Shown: positions 54,658-63,884, counted from the first letter of the stretch. The stretch is 64,000 bases of DNA from Streptomyces sp. NBC_01255 (GCF_036226445.1 NZ_CP108474.1:3782001-3846000), one strand, 5' to 3'. Translations and numbers: made by a program. The notes: a model not told the origin generated them from the sequence alone.

Positions 54658-54906
54658 GTCTCCATGATGGAATCCGGACATTCCGAACACATCGGCCTGG
54701 GGGTGGAACCGGTGTCCCTCTCATGGCGGATCCCGACCCCTACGGATATGGGGGCTCCCGGTGGAGTGAAATCGATTCGCCGTGCTCGGCCCGCCGGAGT
54801 TACACTCGCCAGCTTCCCCGCCTCCCTCCGTGGAGAGCCGCCGCCCGGCCGGAAACCGGCGGCCACCTCGTCGTGTCCGTGTATCCACCTGCTCGGAGGC
54901 TTCACC

Positions 54907-57024
54907 GTGTCCGTTTCCGACCCCGTGCCCGCTTCGGACCCCGTCTCGGACCCCGTCTCGGACCTCGCTTCGGACCCCGTTTCCGATCCGCTCTCGCGCG
55001 AGCGCGCCCATCTGACCTCCTCCCGCGCCGCCCTCCGCGCGATGCGCGAGGACGTCGAGGCGCTCGACATCAAGGACGTCACCGCGAACTGGGTCAACTC
55101 CCTCGTCCTCGGGCGCCAGATCGAGGACCGGATCAAGGCGCTCGCGGACCTCGCGGACACCCCGCTGTTCTTCGGCCGGCTCGACTACCTGCACACCACG
55201 CAGGAGGGGCAGCGCTTCTACATCGGGCGGCGGCACGTCCACGACGCCGACGGCGACCCGATGGTGATCGACTGGCGTGCGCCGGTGTCGCAGCCGTACT
55301 ACCAGGCGTCGAAGAAGGACCCGCAGGACGTGGGGCTGCGGCGGCGCTTCGGGTACACGGCCGGTGACCTCACCGCGTACGAGGACGAGCACCTCTCCGA
55401 CCCGGCCGCTGTGACATTTACCGGCTCCGCCGAGGGGTCGACCACGAGCCGGCTGCTCCAGGCCGAGATCGAGCGGCCCCGCGTCGGCCCCATGCGGGAC
55501 ATCGTGGCGACGATCCAGCCGGAGCAGGACGGGATCGTCCGCTCCGACCTGTCGGGGACCGTGTGTGTGCAGGGAGGCCCGGGTACGGGAAAGACGGCCG
55601 TGGGTCTGCACCGTGTCGCGTACCTCCTCTACGCGCACCGGGAGCGGCTCGCCCGCACCGGCACCCTGGTCATCGGGCCGAACCGGTCCTTCCTTCACTA
55701 CATCGAGCAAGTCCTCCCGGCTCTGGGTGAGTTGGAGGTCCAGCAGGCGACCGTCGACGATCTCGTGGCACACGTCGAGGTGCGGGGCACGGATGAGGCG
55801 GCGACGGCGGTCGTCAAGGGCGACGCCCGGATGGCGGAGGTGCTGCGGCGCGCGGTCCGTGCGCACGTCTCGCTGCCGAAGGAGCCCCTGATGGTGGTGC
55901 GCGGCTCGCGGCGGTGGCGGGTTCCGGCGTACGAAATCGAGGAGATGGTAAGGGAGTTGCTGGACCGGGACATCCGGTACGGGGCGGCCCGCGAGGCGCT
56001 TCCGCAGCGGATCGCGCACGCGGTCCTGGTGCGGATGGAGGAGGCCGGCGAGGCGCCCGACGACCGGGTGCAGAACGCGGTCGCGCGGAACCCCGCCGTG
56101 AAGGCTGTCGTGAAGGAGTGCTGGCCGCCGGTGGAGCCCGCGAAGCTGGTGCTGCGGCTGCTCGGCGACGCCGACTTCCTGGCGGAGCACGCGGAGGGGC
56201 TGCTCACCGAGGACGAGCAGAAGCTGCTGCTCTGGGCGAAGCCGGCGCGGAGCGTGAAGGCGGCGAAGTGGTCGGCGGCGGACGCGGTGCTGATCGACGA
56301 GACGAGGGACCTGGTCGAGCGGACGCACTCGCTCGGGCACGTGGTCCTCGACGAGGCGCAGGACCTGTCCCCGATGCAGTACCGGGCAGTGGGGCGCCGG
56401 TGCACGACCGGTTCGGCGACGGTCCTGGGCGACCTGGCGCAGGGGACGACGCCGTGGGCGACGGAGAGCTGGGCGCAGGCGCTCGGGCACCTGGGCAAGC
56501 CGGAGGCGGTCGTGGAGGAGCTGACGGCCGGCTTCCGTGTGCCGCGCGAGGTCATCGCGTACGCCTCGCGGCTGCTTCCGCACATGTCGCCGGGGCTGGC
56601 GGCGGTGGAGTCGGTCCGGGAGAACCCGGGTTCGCTGGCGGTCCGCCGCGCGGAGACGGAGCAGTTGGACGCGGATGTCGTCGCCGCCTGCGTCGAGTCC
56701 CTGGCCCACGAGGGCTCGATCGGCCTGATCGCCGCCGACGCGCGGATCGCGCCGCTGGCGGAGGCGCTGACGGCGGCCGGTCTCGCGTACCTCTCCCCCG
56801 GCGAGGAGACGACCGCCGAGTCCCGGCTGACCCTGGTCCCGGCCTCGCTCGCGAAGGGCCTGGAGTACGACTACGTGGTCCTGGACGAACCGGCGGCGGT
56901 CGTCGACGGCGAACCGGACGAGCGGACGGGCCTGCGGCGGCTGTACGTGGCGCTGACCCGCGCCGTCTCGGGCCTGACGATCCTTCACTCGGCGCCGGTT
57001 CCGGAGCAGTTGGGCGACCTGTGA
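54907..57024 (+). CDS. HelD/HelR-type UvrD-like helicase (RNA polymerase recycling factor)
   Basis: 705 residues. After a low-complexity N-terminus made of repeated SDPVSDPVSD, the HelD secondary-channel arm (RERAHLTSSRAALRAMREDV) leads into PLFFGRLDYLHTTQEGQRFYIG, IDWRAPVSQPYY, Walker A VQGGPGTGKTAVGLHRVAYL, VVLDEAQDLSPMQYRA and VVLDEPAAVVDGEPDE with RRLYVALTRA. This is the HelD family, which dislodges stalled RNA polymerase; some members (HelR) give rifamycin tolerance. GTG 54907 has GGAGG 7 nt upstream. A long leader (250 bp) without a second gene precedes it; TACACT at about 54804 may be its -10. Confidence 0.85.
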   Translation: MSVSDPVPASDPVSDPVSDLASDPVSDPLSRERAHLTSSRAALRAMREDVEALDIKDVTANWVNSLVLGRQIEDRIKALADLADTPLFFGRLDYLHTTQEGQRFYIGRRHVHDADGDPMVIDWRAPVSQPYYQASKKDPQDVGLRRRFGYTAGDLTAYEDEHLSDPAAVTFTGSAEGSTTSRLLQAEIERPRVGPMRDIVATIQPEQDGIVRSDLSGTVCVQGGPGTGKTAVGLHRVAYLLYAHRERLARTGTLVIGPNRSFLHYIEQVLPALGELEVQQATVDDLVAHVEVRGTDEAATAVVKGDARMAEVLRRAVRAHVSLPKEPLMVVRGSRRWRVPAYEIEEMVRELLDRDIRYGAAREALPQRIAHAVLVRMEEAGEAPDDRVQNAVARNPAVKAVVKECWPPVEPAKLVLRLLGDADFLAEHAEGLLTEDEQKLLLWAKPARSVKAAKWSAADAVLIDETRDLVERTHSLGHVVLDEAQDLSPMQYRAVGRRCTTGSATVLGDLAQGTTPWATESWAQALGHLGKPEAVVEELTAGFRVPREVIAYASRLLPHMSPGLAAVESVRENPGSLAVRRAETEQLDADVVAACVESLAHEGSIGLIAADARIAPLAEALTAAGLAYLSPGEETTAESRLTLVPASLAKGLEYDYVVLDEPAAVVDGEPDERTGLRRLYVALTRAVSGLTILHSAPVPEQLGDL

Positions 57025-57037
57025 CGACGGTCAGGCC

Positions 57038-57805
57038 TTAGCGGTTGGCGGGGCGGGCGGTGAGGAGGCGGAAGCGCATGCCGTGGCGGGCGTACAGCCG
57101 CCAGAGTTCGATCCCGGCGATCAGCGTGGTCGCGGCGGCGCCGCCGAGGGGCAGCAGGACGGGGTTCCCCGCCCATCGGGTCAGGGGGAAGAAGACGTCC
57201 TGGAGGGCGAGTTCCCAGGCGAGTGCCACCGTGATCAGCGCCGGGAGTGCCTGGTGGATCTCGACCGTGCGGAACATGTGGCGCGACACCTGCGGGACGG
57301 CGAAGCAGAGGAACGCGATTCCCCGCGCCACCCCGTAGAGGCAGACGGTGATCGCGACGACCGTGAGAACGGGTTGCTCGTCGAAGAAGGCGGTGCCCAG
57401 CCAGACGGCGGCCGCCCCTCCCCCGAACGCGAGCACGAGGTGGCCGAGGAAGGCGCCGGCCGCCGTGAGGGGGCCGCGCAGCCGCTCACCGAGGCGGCCC
57501 TGCGTCGGCGGCCGGACGATCAGGAAGTACGCGACGGTCACCAGCGGCGCCGTCACGAGGAGCAGGAACGGCACGAGCAGCAGCCGGAAGCCGCCGTCCC
57601 GTAACCAGAGCACGAGGAGGTCGCTCTCGTTGGCGACGAGGGGCCATTTGACCGCCAGCGCGACCGCGATGCCGCCCCAGAACCTGACGGCCTGGAGGAG
57701 CGCGATGGGAAGGTCCCGCAGGACCACCTCCCCGCGCGGTTCCATCCACCGCCGGGCCAGGACCCGGTCCTTGTGCTCCTTCGGAACGTTCACGGCCCCC
57801 GTCAT
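57038..57805 (-). CDS. Polytopic membrane protein
   Basis: 255 residues with about six TM helices: LLQAVRFWGGIAVALAVKW, FRLLLVPFLLLVTAPLVTVAYFLI, GAFLGHLVLAFGGGAAAVWLG, VLTVVAITVCLYGVARGIAFLCF, LPALITVALAWELALQDVF and NPVLLPLGGAAATTLIAGIE. The N-terminus (MTGAVNVPKEHKDRVLARRW) is charged and cytosolic. CACAAT lies 7 nt before ATG 57805. No family is recognised. It sits convergent with HelD, 13 bp apart. Confidence 0.6.
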   Translation of the reverse strand: MTGAVNVPKEHKDRVLARRWMEPRGEVVLRDLPIALLQAVRFWGGIAVALAVKWPLVANESDLLVLWLRDGGFRLLLVPFLLLVTAPLVTVAYFLIVRPPTQGRLGERLRGPLTAAGAFLGHLVLAFGGGAAAVWLGTAFFDEQPVLTVVAITVCLYGVARGIAFLCFAVPQVSRHMFRTVEIHQALPALITVALAWELALQDVFFPLTRWAGNPVLLPLGGAAATTLIAGIELWRLYARHGMRFRLLTARPANR

Positions 57806-57873
57806 GCGCCGGATTGTGACAGCGGGGGCCGGTGGACGACACCGTTCCGAGGCCCCCGTGAAGGGAGCAGGGG

Positions 57874-58767
57874 TCAGACGTCGAATTCGGGCAGGGCCTC
57901 CGACCAGGACCGGTGGGCGACGGCGGCCAGGACCGGGTTCGTGACGCGGTAGTAGTCCTCGGTCACCAGGCCCCAGCACAGGGCCCAGCCCCGGCCGCGC
58001 TCCCAGGTGGCGTCGTCGATCTGGGCGGCCTCGCGGAAGAGGGGTCGGGTCTCGGCGGTGAGGAGCGTCCAGGCGGGCATGGTGTCGCAGGCCGGGTCGC
58101 CGACGCCCAGGCCGCCGAAGTCGATGACGGCGCTGAGGCGGCCTGCGCGGCCGAGGAGGTTGCCGGGGAGCAGGTCGCCGTGGATCCAGACGGGTGCGCG
58201 CTGCCACTGCGGGAGCCGGAGCACCGCCTCCCACGCCGCCGTCGCGAGCTCCGCGTCGACCGTTCCGTCGGCGCCGAGGGCGCGGATGGCGCCCGGCATG
58301 TGGCCTTCCTCCCAGGCGGTGACCGGGCCACCCCGGGAGGAGGCCGGTCCGCCGGTCGCGTCGACCGCGCGGAGGGCGGCGCCGAAGCGGCCCAGCTCGA
58401 CGGCGGCCTGGGCGAGGTCGGTGAGCGGTGCGGTGAAGGTGTCGGCGCCGTCGAGCCATCCGAACACGGACCAGGGGTGGTCGAAGCCCTCCCCCGGTAC
58501 GCCGTGCCCGACGGGTACGGGGATGGGCAGCGGCAGGTGCGGGGCGAGGTGCGGGAGCCAGCGCTGTTCCTTCGCGGCCTGCCCTGCGGCCCAGTCGGCC
58601 TTCGGCAGCCGTACGGCGAACTCGTCCCCGAGCCGGAACATCGCGTTGTCCGTACCGGCGGAGTCCACCTCCCGCACGGGAAGTCCCGCCCACTCGGGGA
58701 ACTGCGCGGCGATCAGGCGTTCGACGAGGGCGGTGTCGATCAGGGACGAGGGCGCGGGGGAAGGCAT
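57874..58767 (-). CDS. Aminoglycoside phosphotransferase-family kinase
   Basis: 297 residues of the APH/choline kinase fold. N-lobe with GTDNAMFRLGDEFAVRLPK (Lys), catalytic loop VWIHGDLLPGNLLG, and the metal-binding DFGGLGVGDPACD. Its close relatives phosphorylate small alcohols or antibiotics, but many are housekeeping, so resistance should not be assumed. TAGCGT lies 7 nt before ATG 58767, a leaderless pattern. Confidence 0.85.
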   Translation of the reverse strand: MPSPAPSSLIDTALVERLIAAQFPEWAGLPVREVDSAGTDNAMFRLGDEFAVRLPKADWAAGQAAKEQRWLPHLAPHLPLPIPVPVGHGVPGEGFDHPWSVFGWLDGADTFTAPLTDLAQAAVELGRFGAALRAVDATGGPASSRGGPVTAWEEGHMPGAIRALGADGTVDAELATAAWEAVLRLPQWQRAPVWIHGDLLPGNLLGRAGRLSAVIDFGGLGVGDPACDTMPAWTLLTAETRPLFREAAQIDDATWERGRGWALCWGLVTEDYYRVTNPVLAAVAHRSWSEALPEFDV

Positions 58768-58895
58768 GGCGGCGACGCTAGTGGTCGTTCACTCCGACCA
58801 CCACGGATTTTCCGCTCCGCCCCGGCGGTCAGGACCGGCGGTCAGGACCGGCGGATCAGGTGCGGGGCCCGCCCTGATCCGCCGGACCGGCCGTC

Positions 58896-59594
58896 CTACG
58901 CGTCGACCGCCTCGCGCCAGGCCCGTACCGCGTCCGCCGAGACGGGGGCGGCCCAGCCCTGGGGGCGGGCGGCGCCGCCGATGTGGAAGGCGTCGAGACC
59001 GGCCGCGCGCAGCTCGGGGAGGTGGTCGAGGCGCAGGCCGCCGCCGACGAGGATCCGGGCCTCGTAACCCGGTTCGCCCGCGCGGGCGGCCTCGGCCTTG
59101 AGGGTGGCGAGGCCGTCGTCGACACCGGTGGCGGAGCCTGCCGTGAGGTAGGTGTCGAGGCCCGGCAGGTCGGCGAGCCGCTTGCGCAGCCCGTCGCGGT
59201 CGTTCGTGCGGTCGATGGCCCGGTGGAAGGTCCAGCGGGCGCCGTCGAGGACGGCGATGAGCCGTTCGACGGCGACCAGGTCCGGTTCGCCGTCGGCGGT
59301 GAGGAAGCCGAGGACGAACTCGTCGGCGCCGGCCTCGCGGAGCTCGGTGGCGCGGGCCACGAGGGCGTCGACGCCCTGGGGGCCGCCCGCCGAGAATCCG
59401 TCGGTGAGCCGGAGCATCACGCGCAGCGGGATGTCGACGGCGGCGCGGATGGCGGCGAAGCCGGTCCGTGACGGGGTGAGCCCGTCCGCCGCTATGTCGG
59501 TGACGAGTTCGAGCCGGTCGGCACCACCGGTCTGGGCAGCGACCGCGTCTTCCTCGTCGAGGGCGATCACCTCAAGGACAGCACGGTTGCTCAT
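58896..59594 (-). CDS. cutC: CutC family protein
   Basis: 232 residues of the CutC TIM-barrel. Recognised stretches: VLEVIALDEEDAVAAQTGGADRLELVTD, VMLRLTDGFSAGG, FVLGFLTADGEPDL, WTFHRAIDRTNDRD, LTAGSATGVDDGL and AFHIGGAAR. CutC was linked to copper homeostasis, although its chemistry is unproven. Its position next to the copper locus is suggestive. A 16 bp site resembling a DasR operator sits 29-44 bp upstream. ATG 59594 or the upstream ATG 59603 may be used; GGAGGA is near both. Confidence 0.88.
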   Translation of the reverse strand: MSNRAVLEVIALDEEDAVAAQTGGADRLELVTDIAADGLTPSRTGFAAIRAAVDIPLRVMLRLTDGFSAGGPQGVDALVARATELREAGADEFVLGFLTADGEPDLVAVERLIAVLDGARWTFHRAIDRTNDRDGLRKRLADLPGLDTYLTAGSATGVDDGLATLKAEAARAGEPGYEARILVGGGLRLDHLPELRAAGLDAFHIGGAARPQGWAAPVSADAVRAWREAVDA

Positions 59595-59622
59595 CGAGCC
59601 CATTCCTCCATGAATGACGGCT

Positions 59623-59638
59623 ACAGGTCTAGTCCAAT
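59623..59638. promoter_or_regulatory. DasR-like (dre) operator candidate upstream of cutC
   Basis: ACAGGTCTAGTCCAAT matches the DasR consensus ACTGGTCTAGACCACT at 13 of 16 positions, including the central GGTCTAG and CC. DasR is the GntR-family regulator of N-acetylglucosamine use in Streptomyces. The site lies 29 bp upstream of the cutC start codon. It would be a surprising regulator for cutC. Confidence 0.4.
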
Positions 59639-59645
59639 GACCAGA

Positions 59646-60650
59646 CTAGCCGTGCGAGTGACCTCCCGCATCGCCCGTGGCCTCATCGGCTGCGGGAGCG
59701 GTGGTCTTCGGGGCCGGAGCGGTCGCCTTCCCCGCTCCCGCCGTGACCGTGAAGGCCGCCGTCCGGACCTTGCCCTCGTGCTGGAAGTCGAGGAAGAGAC
59801 GGTACGTCCCGCCGCTGGGCGCCGTCGCGGTGAAGGAGACGTCCGGGCCGGGACCCCCCTCGTTCGGGTGCACGTGGAGGTAGGCGAGGTCGCCGTCGCG
59901 CAGGGCGACGAGGTGTCCGTACGCGCCGAGGTAGGGCTCCAGGTCGGTGACGGGCTTGCCGGCCTTGGTGACCGTGAGCTTGAGCTCGCCGGCCTTGCCC
60001 GGGTCGAGGGTGCCGCCGAGGCGGACCTGGTAGCCGTCGACGGTCGCGGTCGGGACGACGGCAGGCATCGGCTTGGGGGCGTACGCGCCCGGTACGGAGA
60101 GGTCGGCGCCGAGCGTGACGCCCTGGGCGCCGGGGGCGGCGGGCTTGAAGTCGGCGAAGGCCTTGTAGCCGCCGGCGGCGGGCAGGTCGACGGGGGTCGT
60201 CCAGGTGCCGTCCGCGGCCTTCACCGGGTGCAGGTGGCGGAAGGTGGTGAGGTCGCGCGAGGCGACGATGAAGTGCAGTTCCTTGCCGTGCTCGGTGGTG
60301 AAGGCGGTGACCTTCTTCCCGCCCGCGTCCTTGATCGAGAACTTCAGGACGCTCTTGCCGGTGGCGGGGGTCGGCGTCTCCAGGGCGAGGGTGTAGCCGC
60401 CGTCGGAGACCTGGAGTCCGCCGGGGAGGTTCGCGGCGGCGGGCGCGTCCGTGGTCGCGCCCTCCTCGTGGCCGGCGTGGCCGTCGCCCGCGGCCGCGCT
60501 CTTGCTCGGAGCCGGCGCGGCGGCGTGGTCGCCGTGCCCGGCCTTCTTCGGCTCCTCGACGGGGCCGACACCCGTGCCGACCCCGTACGCGGCCCCGAAG
60601 GTCGCGGCGAGTGCGGCGGCATAGGCAGTGATCTTCACACCGGTGTTCAT
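59646..60650 (-). CDS. Secreted His-rich copper-associated protein
   Basis: 334 residues. An N-terminal TM/signal segment (VKITAYAAALAATFGAAYGV) is followed by a His-rich patch (KAGHGDHAAAP, DGHAGHEEG), beta-rich domains (LHFIVASRDLTTFRHLHPVK and HLVALRDGDLAYLHVHPNEG) and a C-terminal GDAGGHSHG. His pairs in LHFIV, FRHLHP and YLHVHP are well placed for metal binding. It is divergent from the copZ-copA genes and shares their CsoR sites, so it is probably a secreted or membrane-bound copper binder. The stop is near the cutC promoter. Confidence 0.75.
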   Translation of the reverse strand: MNTGVKITAYAAALAATFGAAYGVGTGVGPVEEPKKAGHGDHAAAPAPSKSAAAGDGHAGHEEGATTDAPAAANLPGGLQVSDGGYTLALETPTPATGKSVLKFSIKDAGGKKVTAFTTEHGKELHFIVASRDLTTFRHLHPVKAADGTWTTPVDLPAAGGYKAFADFKPAAPGAQGVTLGADLSVPGAYAPKPMPAVVPTATVDGYQVRLGGTLDPGKAGELKLTVTKAGKPVTDLEPYLGAYGHLVALRDGDLAYLHVHPNEGGPGPDVSFTATAPSGGTYRLFLDFQHEGKVRTAAFTVTAGAGKATAPAPKTTAPAADEATGDAGGHSHG

Positions 60651-60740
60651 GGCTGCTCTCCCGATACGTGGGTCGATGCGTGGGTCGATACGTGGAGCGG
60701 GTGCGCGGGGTGGCGCGGTAACCGTTCGATGCACTTCACC

Positions 60741-60757
60741 ATACCCCTGGGGGGTAT
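60741..60757. promoter_or_regulatory. CsoR operator, site 1
   Basis: ATACCCC-TGG-GGGGTAT, a perfect 7+3+7 inverted repeat about 91 bp upstream of the secreted protein start. It matches the CsoR pseudo-palindrome form (ATACCC...GGGTAT). The site is probably repressed by CsoR without copper and released by Cu(I). Confidence 0.8.
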
Positions 60758-60787
60758 CAAGTCAAGTCAGGGATCCGCTTGCGTCGG

Positions 60788-60804
60788 ATACGGGTGGGGG
60801 GTAT
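60788..60804. promoter_or_regulatory. CsoR operator, site 2 (imperfect)
   Basis: ATACGGGTGGGGGGTAT, whose ends (ATAC and GTAT) and G-run match site 1, with a less symmetric centre. It lies between sites 1 and 3. Confidence 0.55.
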
Positions 60805-60820
60805 ACATGGACTCACAACC

Positions 60821-60841
60821 GGATACCCCCCGAGGGTATCC
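60821..60841. promoter_or_regulatory. CsoR operator, site 3
   Basis: GGATACCC at 60821-60828 and GGGTATCC at 60834-60841 are perfect 8 bp inverted arms with a 5 nt spacer, 31 bp upstream of the copZ-like start. It is best placed to control the copZ-copA promoter. Confidence 0.8.
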
Positions 60842-60872
60842 CGGTCCCGGAGGAACCGACCGAGGAGAAGCC

Positions 60873-61160
60873 ATGGGCTCCTGCTGCACCCCTGACAACA
60901 GCTGCTCGACCAGCACCACCGACACGGCCGCCGTCGCGGTCGCCGAGAGCACGGTGACCGTCTACGCCGTCTCCGGCATGACGTGCGGCCACTGCCGGAC
61001 CGCGATCACCAAGTCCGTCAGCGCGCTGGACGGCGTCATCACCGTCGACGTCGACGTCAACGGCGGCCTGGTGACCGTCACCACCGGCGGCGAGCCGGAC
61101 GACGCCGCGATCGCCGCCGCCGTCGACGACGCGGGCTACGAGCTGACCGGCCGCGCCTGA
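60873..61160 (+). CDS. CopZ-like copper chaperone
   Basis: 95 residues. An N-terminal Cys-rich segment ([14 protein letters not shown]) precedes an HMA domain with the Cu(I)-binding motif VSGMTCGHC (C38 and C41). It should carry Cu(I) to the ATPase encoded downstream. GAGGAG lies 5 nt before ATG 60873. The hairpin after it separates it from copA. It lacks an export signal, so it is cytosolic. Confidence 0.92.
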   Translation: MGSCCTPDNSCSTSTTDTAAVAVAESTVTVYAVSGMTCGHCRTAITKSVSALDGVITVDVDVNGGLVTVTTGGEPDDAAIAAAVDDAGYELTGRA

Positions 61161-61178
61161 GCCGCACCACTTCGGCCG

Positions 61179-61209
61179 CCGGGACCCGCCCGTCACGCCC
61201 GGGTCCCGG
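61179..61209 (+). terminator. Intercistronic hairpin between copZ and copA
   Basis: CCGGGACCCG (61179-61188) pairs with CGGGTCCCGG (61200-61209), an 11 nt loop. It may cause partial termination so that chaperone exceeds ATPase, or stabilise the copZ mRNA after processing. Confidence 0.65.
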
Positions 61210-61248
61210 CCCCCGACACCCCCGTACTCACGAGGAGCAGGAACAGCC

Positions 61249-63516
61249 ATGACAACGACGACACCGGGCACCGCTCAGGTCGAGCTCGCCATCGGCGGCA
61301 TGACCTGCGCCTCGTGCGCGGCCCGTATCGAGAAGAAGCTCAACCGCATGGACGGGGTCGAGGCCACCGTCAACTACGCCACCGAGAAGGCCAAGGTCAC
61401 CTTCGCCGCCGACATCGACGTCGCCGCGCTGATCGCGACCGTCGAGGCCACCGGCTACACCGCCGCCGAGCCCGCGCCGCCGAGGAGCGAGGCGCCGGGC
61501 GCCCCCGAGGGGCCCTCCGACGAGGAGAAGGCCGACGAGGAGCTGCGGCCCCTCAAGCAGCGACTGATCACCGCCGTCGCGCTCGCCGTGCCCGTCATCG
61601 CGATGGCGATGATCCCGGCGCTCCAGATCGAGTACTGGCAGTGGCTGAGCCTCACGCTCGCCGCGCCGGTCGTCGTCTACGCCGCCTGGCCGTTCCACCG
61701 CGCCGCCTGGACCAACGCCCGGCACGGCGCGGCCACCATGGACACCCTGATCTCGGTCGGCACGATCGCCGCGTTCCTCTGGTCGCTGTGGGCGCTGTTC
61801 TTCGGGACCGCCGGTACGCCGGGGATGACGCACCCCTTCGAGTTCACCATCGCCCGTACCGACGGCGCCGGGAACATCTACCTGGAGGCCGCCGCCGGCG
61901 TCACCGCCTTCATCCTCGCCGGCCGGTACTTCGAGGCCCGGTCGAAGCGCAAGGCGGGCGCCGCGCTCAAGGCGCTGATGCAGCTGGGCGCCAAGGAGGT
62001 CACCGTCCTGCGCGGCGGCCAGGAGGTCACCGTACCGACCGCCGAACTCCAGGTCGGGGACCGCTTCCTGGTCCGCCCGGGCGAGAAGATCGCCACCGAC
62101 GGCACCGTCGTCGAGGGTTCGTCCGCCGTGGACGCCTCCATGCTCACCGGCGAGTCCGTCCCGGTCGAGGTCTCCGTCGGCGACTCCGTCACCGGCGCCA
62201 CCCTGAACGCCGGCGGCCGGCTCGTCGTCGAGGCCACCCGCGTCGGCTCCGACACCCAGCTCGCCCGCATGGCCAAGCTCGTCGAGGACGCGCAGAACGG
62301 CAAGGCCGCCGCCCAGCGCCTCGCCGACCGCATCTCGGCCGTCTTCGTCCCGATCGTCATCGCGCTCGCGCTCGGCACGCTCGGCTTCTGGCTGGGTACG
62401 GGGCAGGGCCTGACCGCGGCCTTCACCGCCGCCGTCGCCGTCCTGATCATCGCCTGCCCATGCGCCCTCGGCCTGGCCACCCCGACCGCCCTCATGGTCG
62501 GCACCGGTCGCGGCGCCCAGCTCGGCATCCTGATCAAGGGCCCCGAGGTCCTGGAGACCACCCGCAAGGTCGACACGATCGTCCTCGACAAGACCGGCAC
62601 CGTCACCACCGGCCGCATGACCCTCATCAAGGTCCACACCGCCGAGGGCGTCGACGAGAAGGACGTCCTGCGGCTCGCGGGCGCCCTGGAGCACTCCTCC
62701 GAGCACCCCATCGCCCAGGCCGTCGCCACCGGCGCCGCCGCCAAGGTCGGCACCCTGCCCACCCCCGAGGACTTCGCCAACATCCCCGGTCTCGGCGTCC
62801 AGGGCGTCGTCGACGGCCACGCCGTCCTCGTCGGCCGCGAGAAGCTCCTCGAAGAGTGGGCCATGGCCCTCCCGGCGCAGCTCAAGGCCGCCAAGGACAC
62901 CGCCGAGAAGGCCGGCAAGACCGCGATCGCCGTGGCCTGGGACGGCGAGGCCCGCGCGGTCCTGGAGGTCGCCGACGCCGTCAAGGAGACCAGCCCCGAG
63001 GCCATCCGGCGGCTGCGCGCCCTCGGCCTCACCCCGATCCTGCTCACCGGCGACAACAAGGCGGTGGCCGAGGCCGTCGCCGCCGAGGTCGGCATCGACG
63101 AGGTCATCGCGGAGGTCATGCCGCAGGACAAGGTCGACGTGGTCAAGAAGCTCCAGGCGGAGGGCCGTTCGGTCGCCATGGTCGGCGACGGCGTGAACGA
63201 CGCCGCCGCGCTCGCCCAGGCCGACCTGGGCCTGGCGATGGGCACCGGCACGGACGCCGCCATCGAGGCCGGCGACCTGACGCTCGTCCGGGGCGACCTG
63301 CGGGCCGCGGCCGACGCGATCCGGCTCTCCCGCAAGACGCTCGGCACGATCCGCTCGAACCTCTTCTGGGCCTTCGCCTACAACGTGGCCGCTCTGCCGC
63401 TCGCCGCGGCCGGACTGCTCAATCCGATGATCGCGGGGGCCGCGATGGCCTTCTCCTCGGTCTTCGTCGTCGGCAACAGCCTGCGCCTGCGCGGCTTCCA
63501 GGCCGCGGACAAGTGA
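61249..63516 (+). CDS. copA: Cu(I)-exporting P1B-type ATPase
   Basis: 755 residues. One N-terminal HMA domain ([17 protein letters not shown]20 and C23), actuator loop [11 protein letters not shown], the TM6 CPC motif ([17 protein letters not shown]403/C405), phosphorylation motif [11 protein letters not shown] (D447), HP motif [11 protein letters not shown] and hinge [16 protein letters not shown]. All are intact; CPC marks monovalent copper or silver transport. It follows copZ by 88 bp. Both are presumably controlled by CsoR. Confidence 0.95.
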   Translation: MTTTTPGTAQVELAIGGMTCASCAARIEKKLNRMDGVEATVNYATEKAKVTFAADIDVAALIATVEATGYTAAEPAPPRSEAPGAPEGPSDEEKADEELRPLKQRLITAVALAVPVIAMAMIPALQIEYWQWLSLTLAAPVVVYAAWPFHRAAWTNARHGAATMDTLISVGTIAAFLWSLWALFFGTAGTPGMTHPFEFTIARTDGAGNIYLEAAAGVTAFILAGRYFEARSKRKAGAALKALMQLGAKEVTVLRGGQEVTVPTAELQVGDRFLVRPGEKIATDGTVVEGSSAVDASMLTGESVPVEVSVGDSVTGATLNAGGRLVVEATRVGSDTQLARMAKLVEDAQNGKAAAQRLADRISAVFVPIVIALALGTLGFWLGTGQGLTAAFTAAVAVLIIACPCALGLATPTALMVGTGRGAQLGILIKGPEVLETTRKVDTIVLDKTGTVTTGRMTLIKVHTAEGVDEKDVLRLAGALEHSSEHPIAQAVATGAAAKVGTLPTPEDFANIPGLGVQGVVDGHAVLVGREKLLEEWAMALPAQLKAAKDTAEKAGKTAIAVAWDGEARAVLEVADAVKETSPEAIRRLRALGLTPILLTGDNKAVAEAVAAEVGIDEVIAEVMPQDKVDVVKKLQAEGRSVAMVGDGVNDAAALAQADLGLAMGTGTDAAIEAGDLTLVRGDLRAAADAIRLSRKTLGTIRSNLFWAFAYNVAALPLAAAGLLNPMIAGAAMAFSSVFVVGNSLRLRGFQAADK

Positions 63517-63557
63517 CCTGATCACCCAGTAGCGAGCGATGTGACGGGGAGACCGCC

Positions 63558-63839
63558 GTGGCCGGTTACGGACAGCACAAGGAAGACATCATCAGACGCC
63601 TGCGGCGCATCGAGGGCCAGGTGAGGGGGGTGCAGCGGATGGTCGACGAGGACGTGTACTGCATCGACGTCCTCACCCAGGTCTCCGCCATCAACGCGGC
63701 GCTCCAGTCCTGCGCGGTGGCCCTCCTGGACGAGCACCTCAGCTGCTGCGTCACGGAGGCCATCGCCCAGGGCGGGGACCAGGCGAAGGTGAAGGTGGGC
63801 GAGGCGTCGAAGGCCATCGCCCGGCTCATCCGGACCTGA
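63558..63839 (+). CDS. csoR: CsoR-family copper-sensing repressor
   Basis: 93 residues, all-helical: IIRRLRRIEGQVRGVQRMVDED, then DVLTQVSAINAALQSCAVALLDEH and LSCCVTEAIA. The Cu(I) ligands C35, H60 and C64 align with those of Mycobacterium CsoR (C36, H61, C65). Apo-CsoR binds the ATACCC/GGGTAT sites upstream of copZ and the divergent gene. It sits at the end of the operon, 41 bp after copA, so it is probably autoregulated. GTG start. Confidence 0.92.
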   Translation: MAGYGQHKEDIIRRLRRIEGQVRGVQRMVDEDVYCIDVLTQVSAINAALQSCAVALLDEHLSCCVTEAIAQGGDQAKVKVGEASKAIARLIRT

Positions 63840-63884
63840 CGAAGTAGCGCGGACGGCGTTCGGAATACCGAAGCGGTATCAACC

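Noticed and set aside
57874-58767. Antibiotic resistance gene (aminoglycoside kinase)
   Set aside because: The fold is shared by many housekeeping kinases and there is no biosynthetic cluster or resistance context nearby.
58000-59067. Plus-strand frames opposite the APH-like and cutC genes
   Set aside because: Both are low-complexity antisense shadows; the minus-strand genes have intact catalytic motifs.
61228-63525. Long minus-strand frame opposite copA (765 codons)
   Set aside because: Gly/Asp/Arg-rich antisense shadow without a ribosome site; the plus frame has all P-type ATPase motifs.
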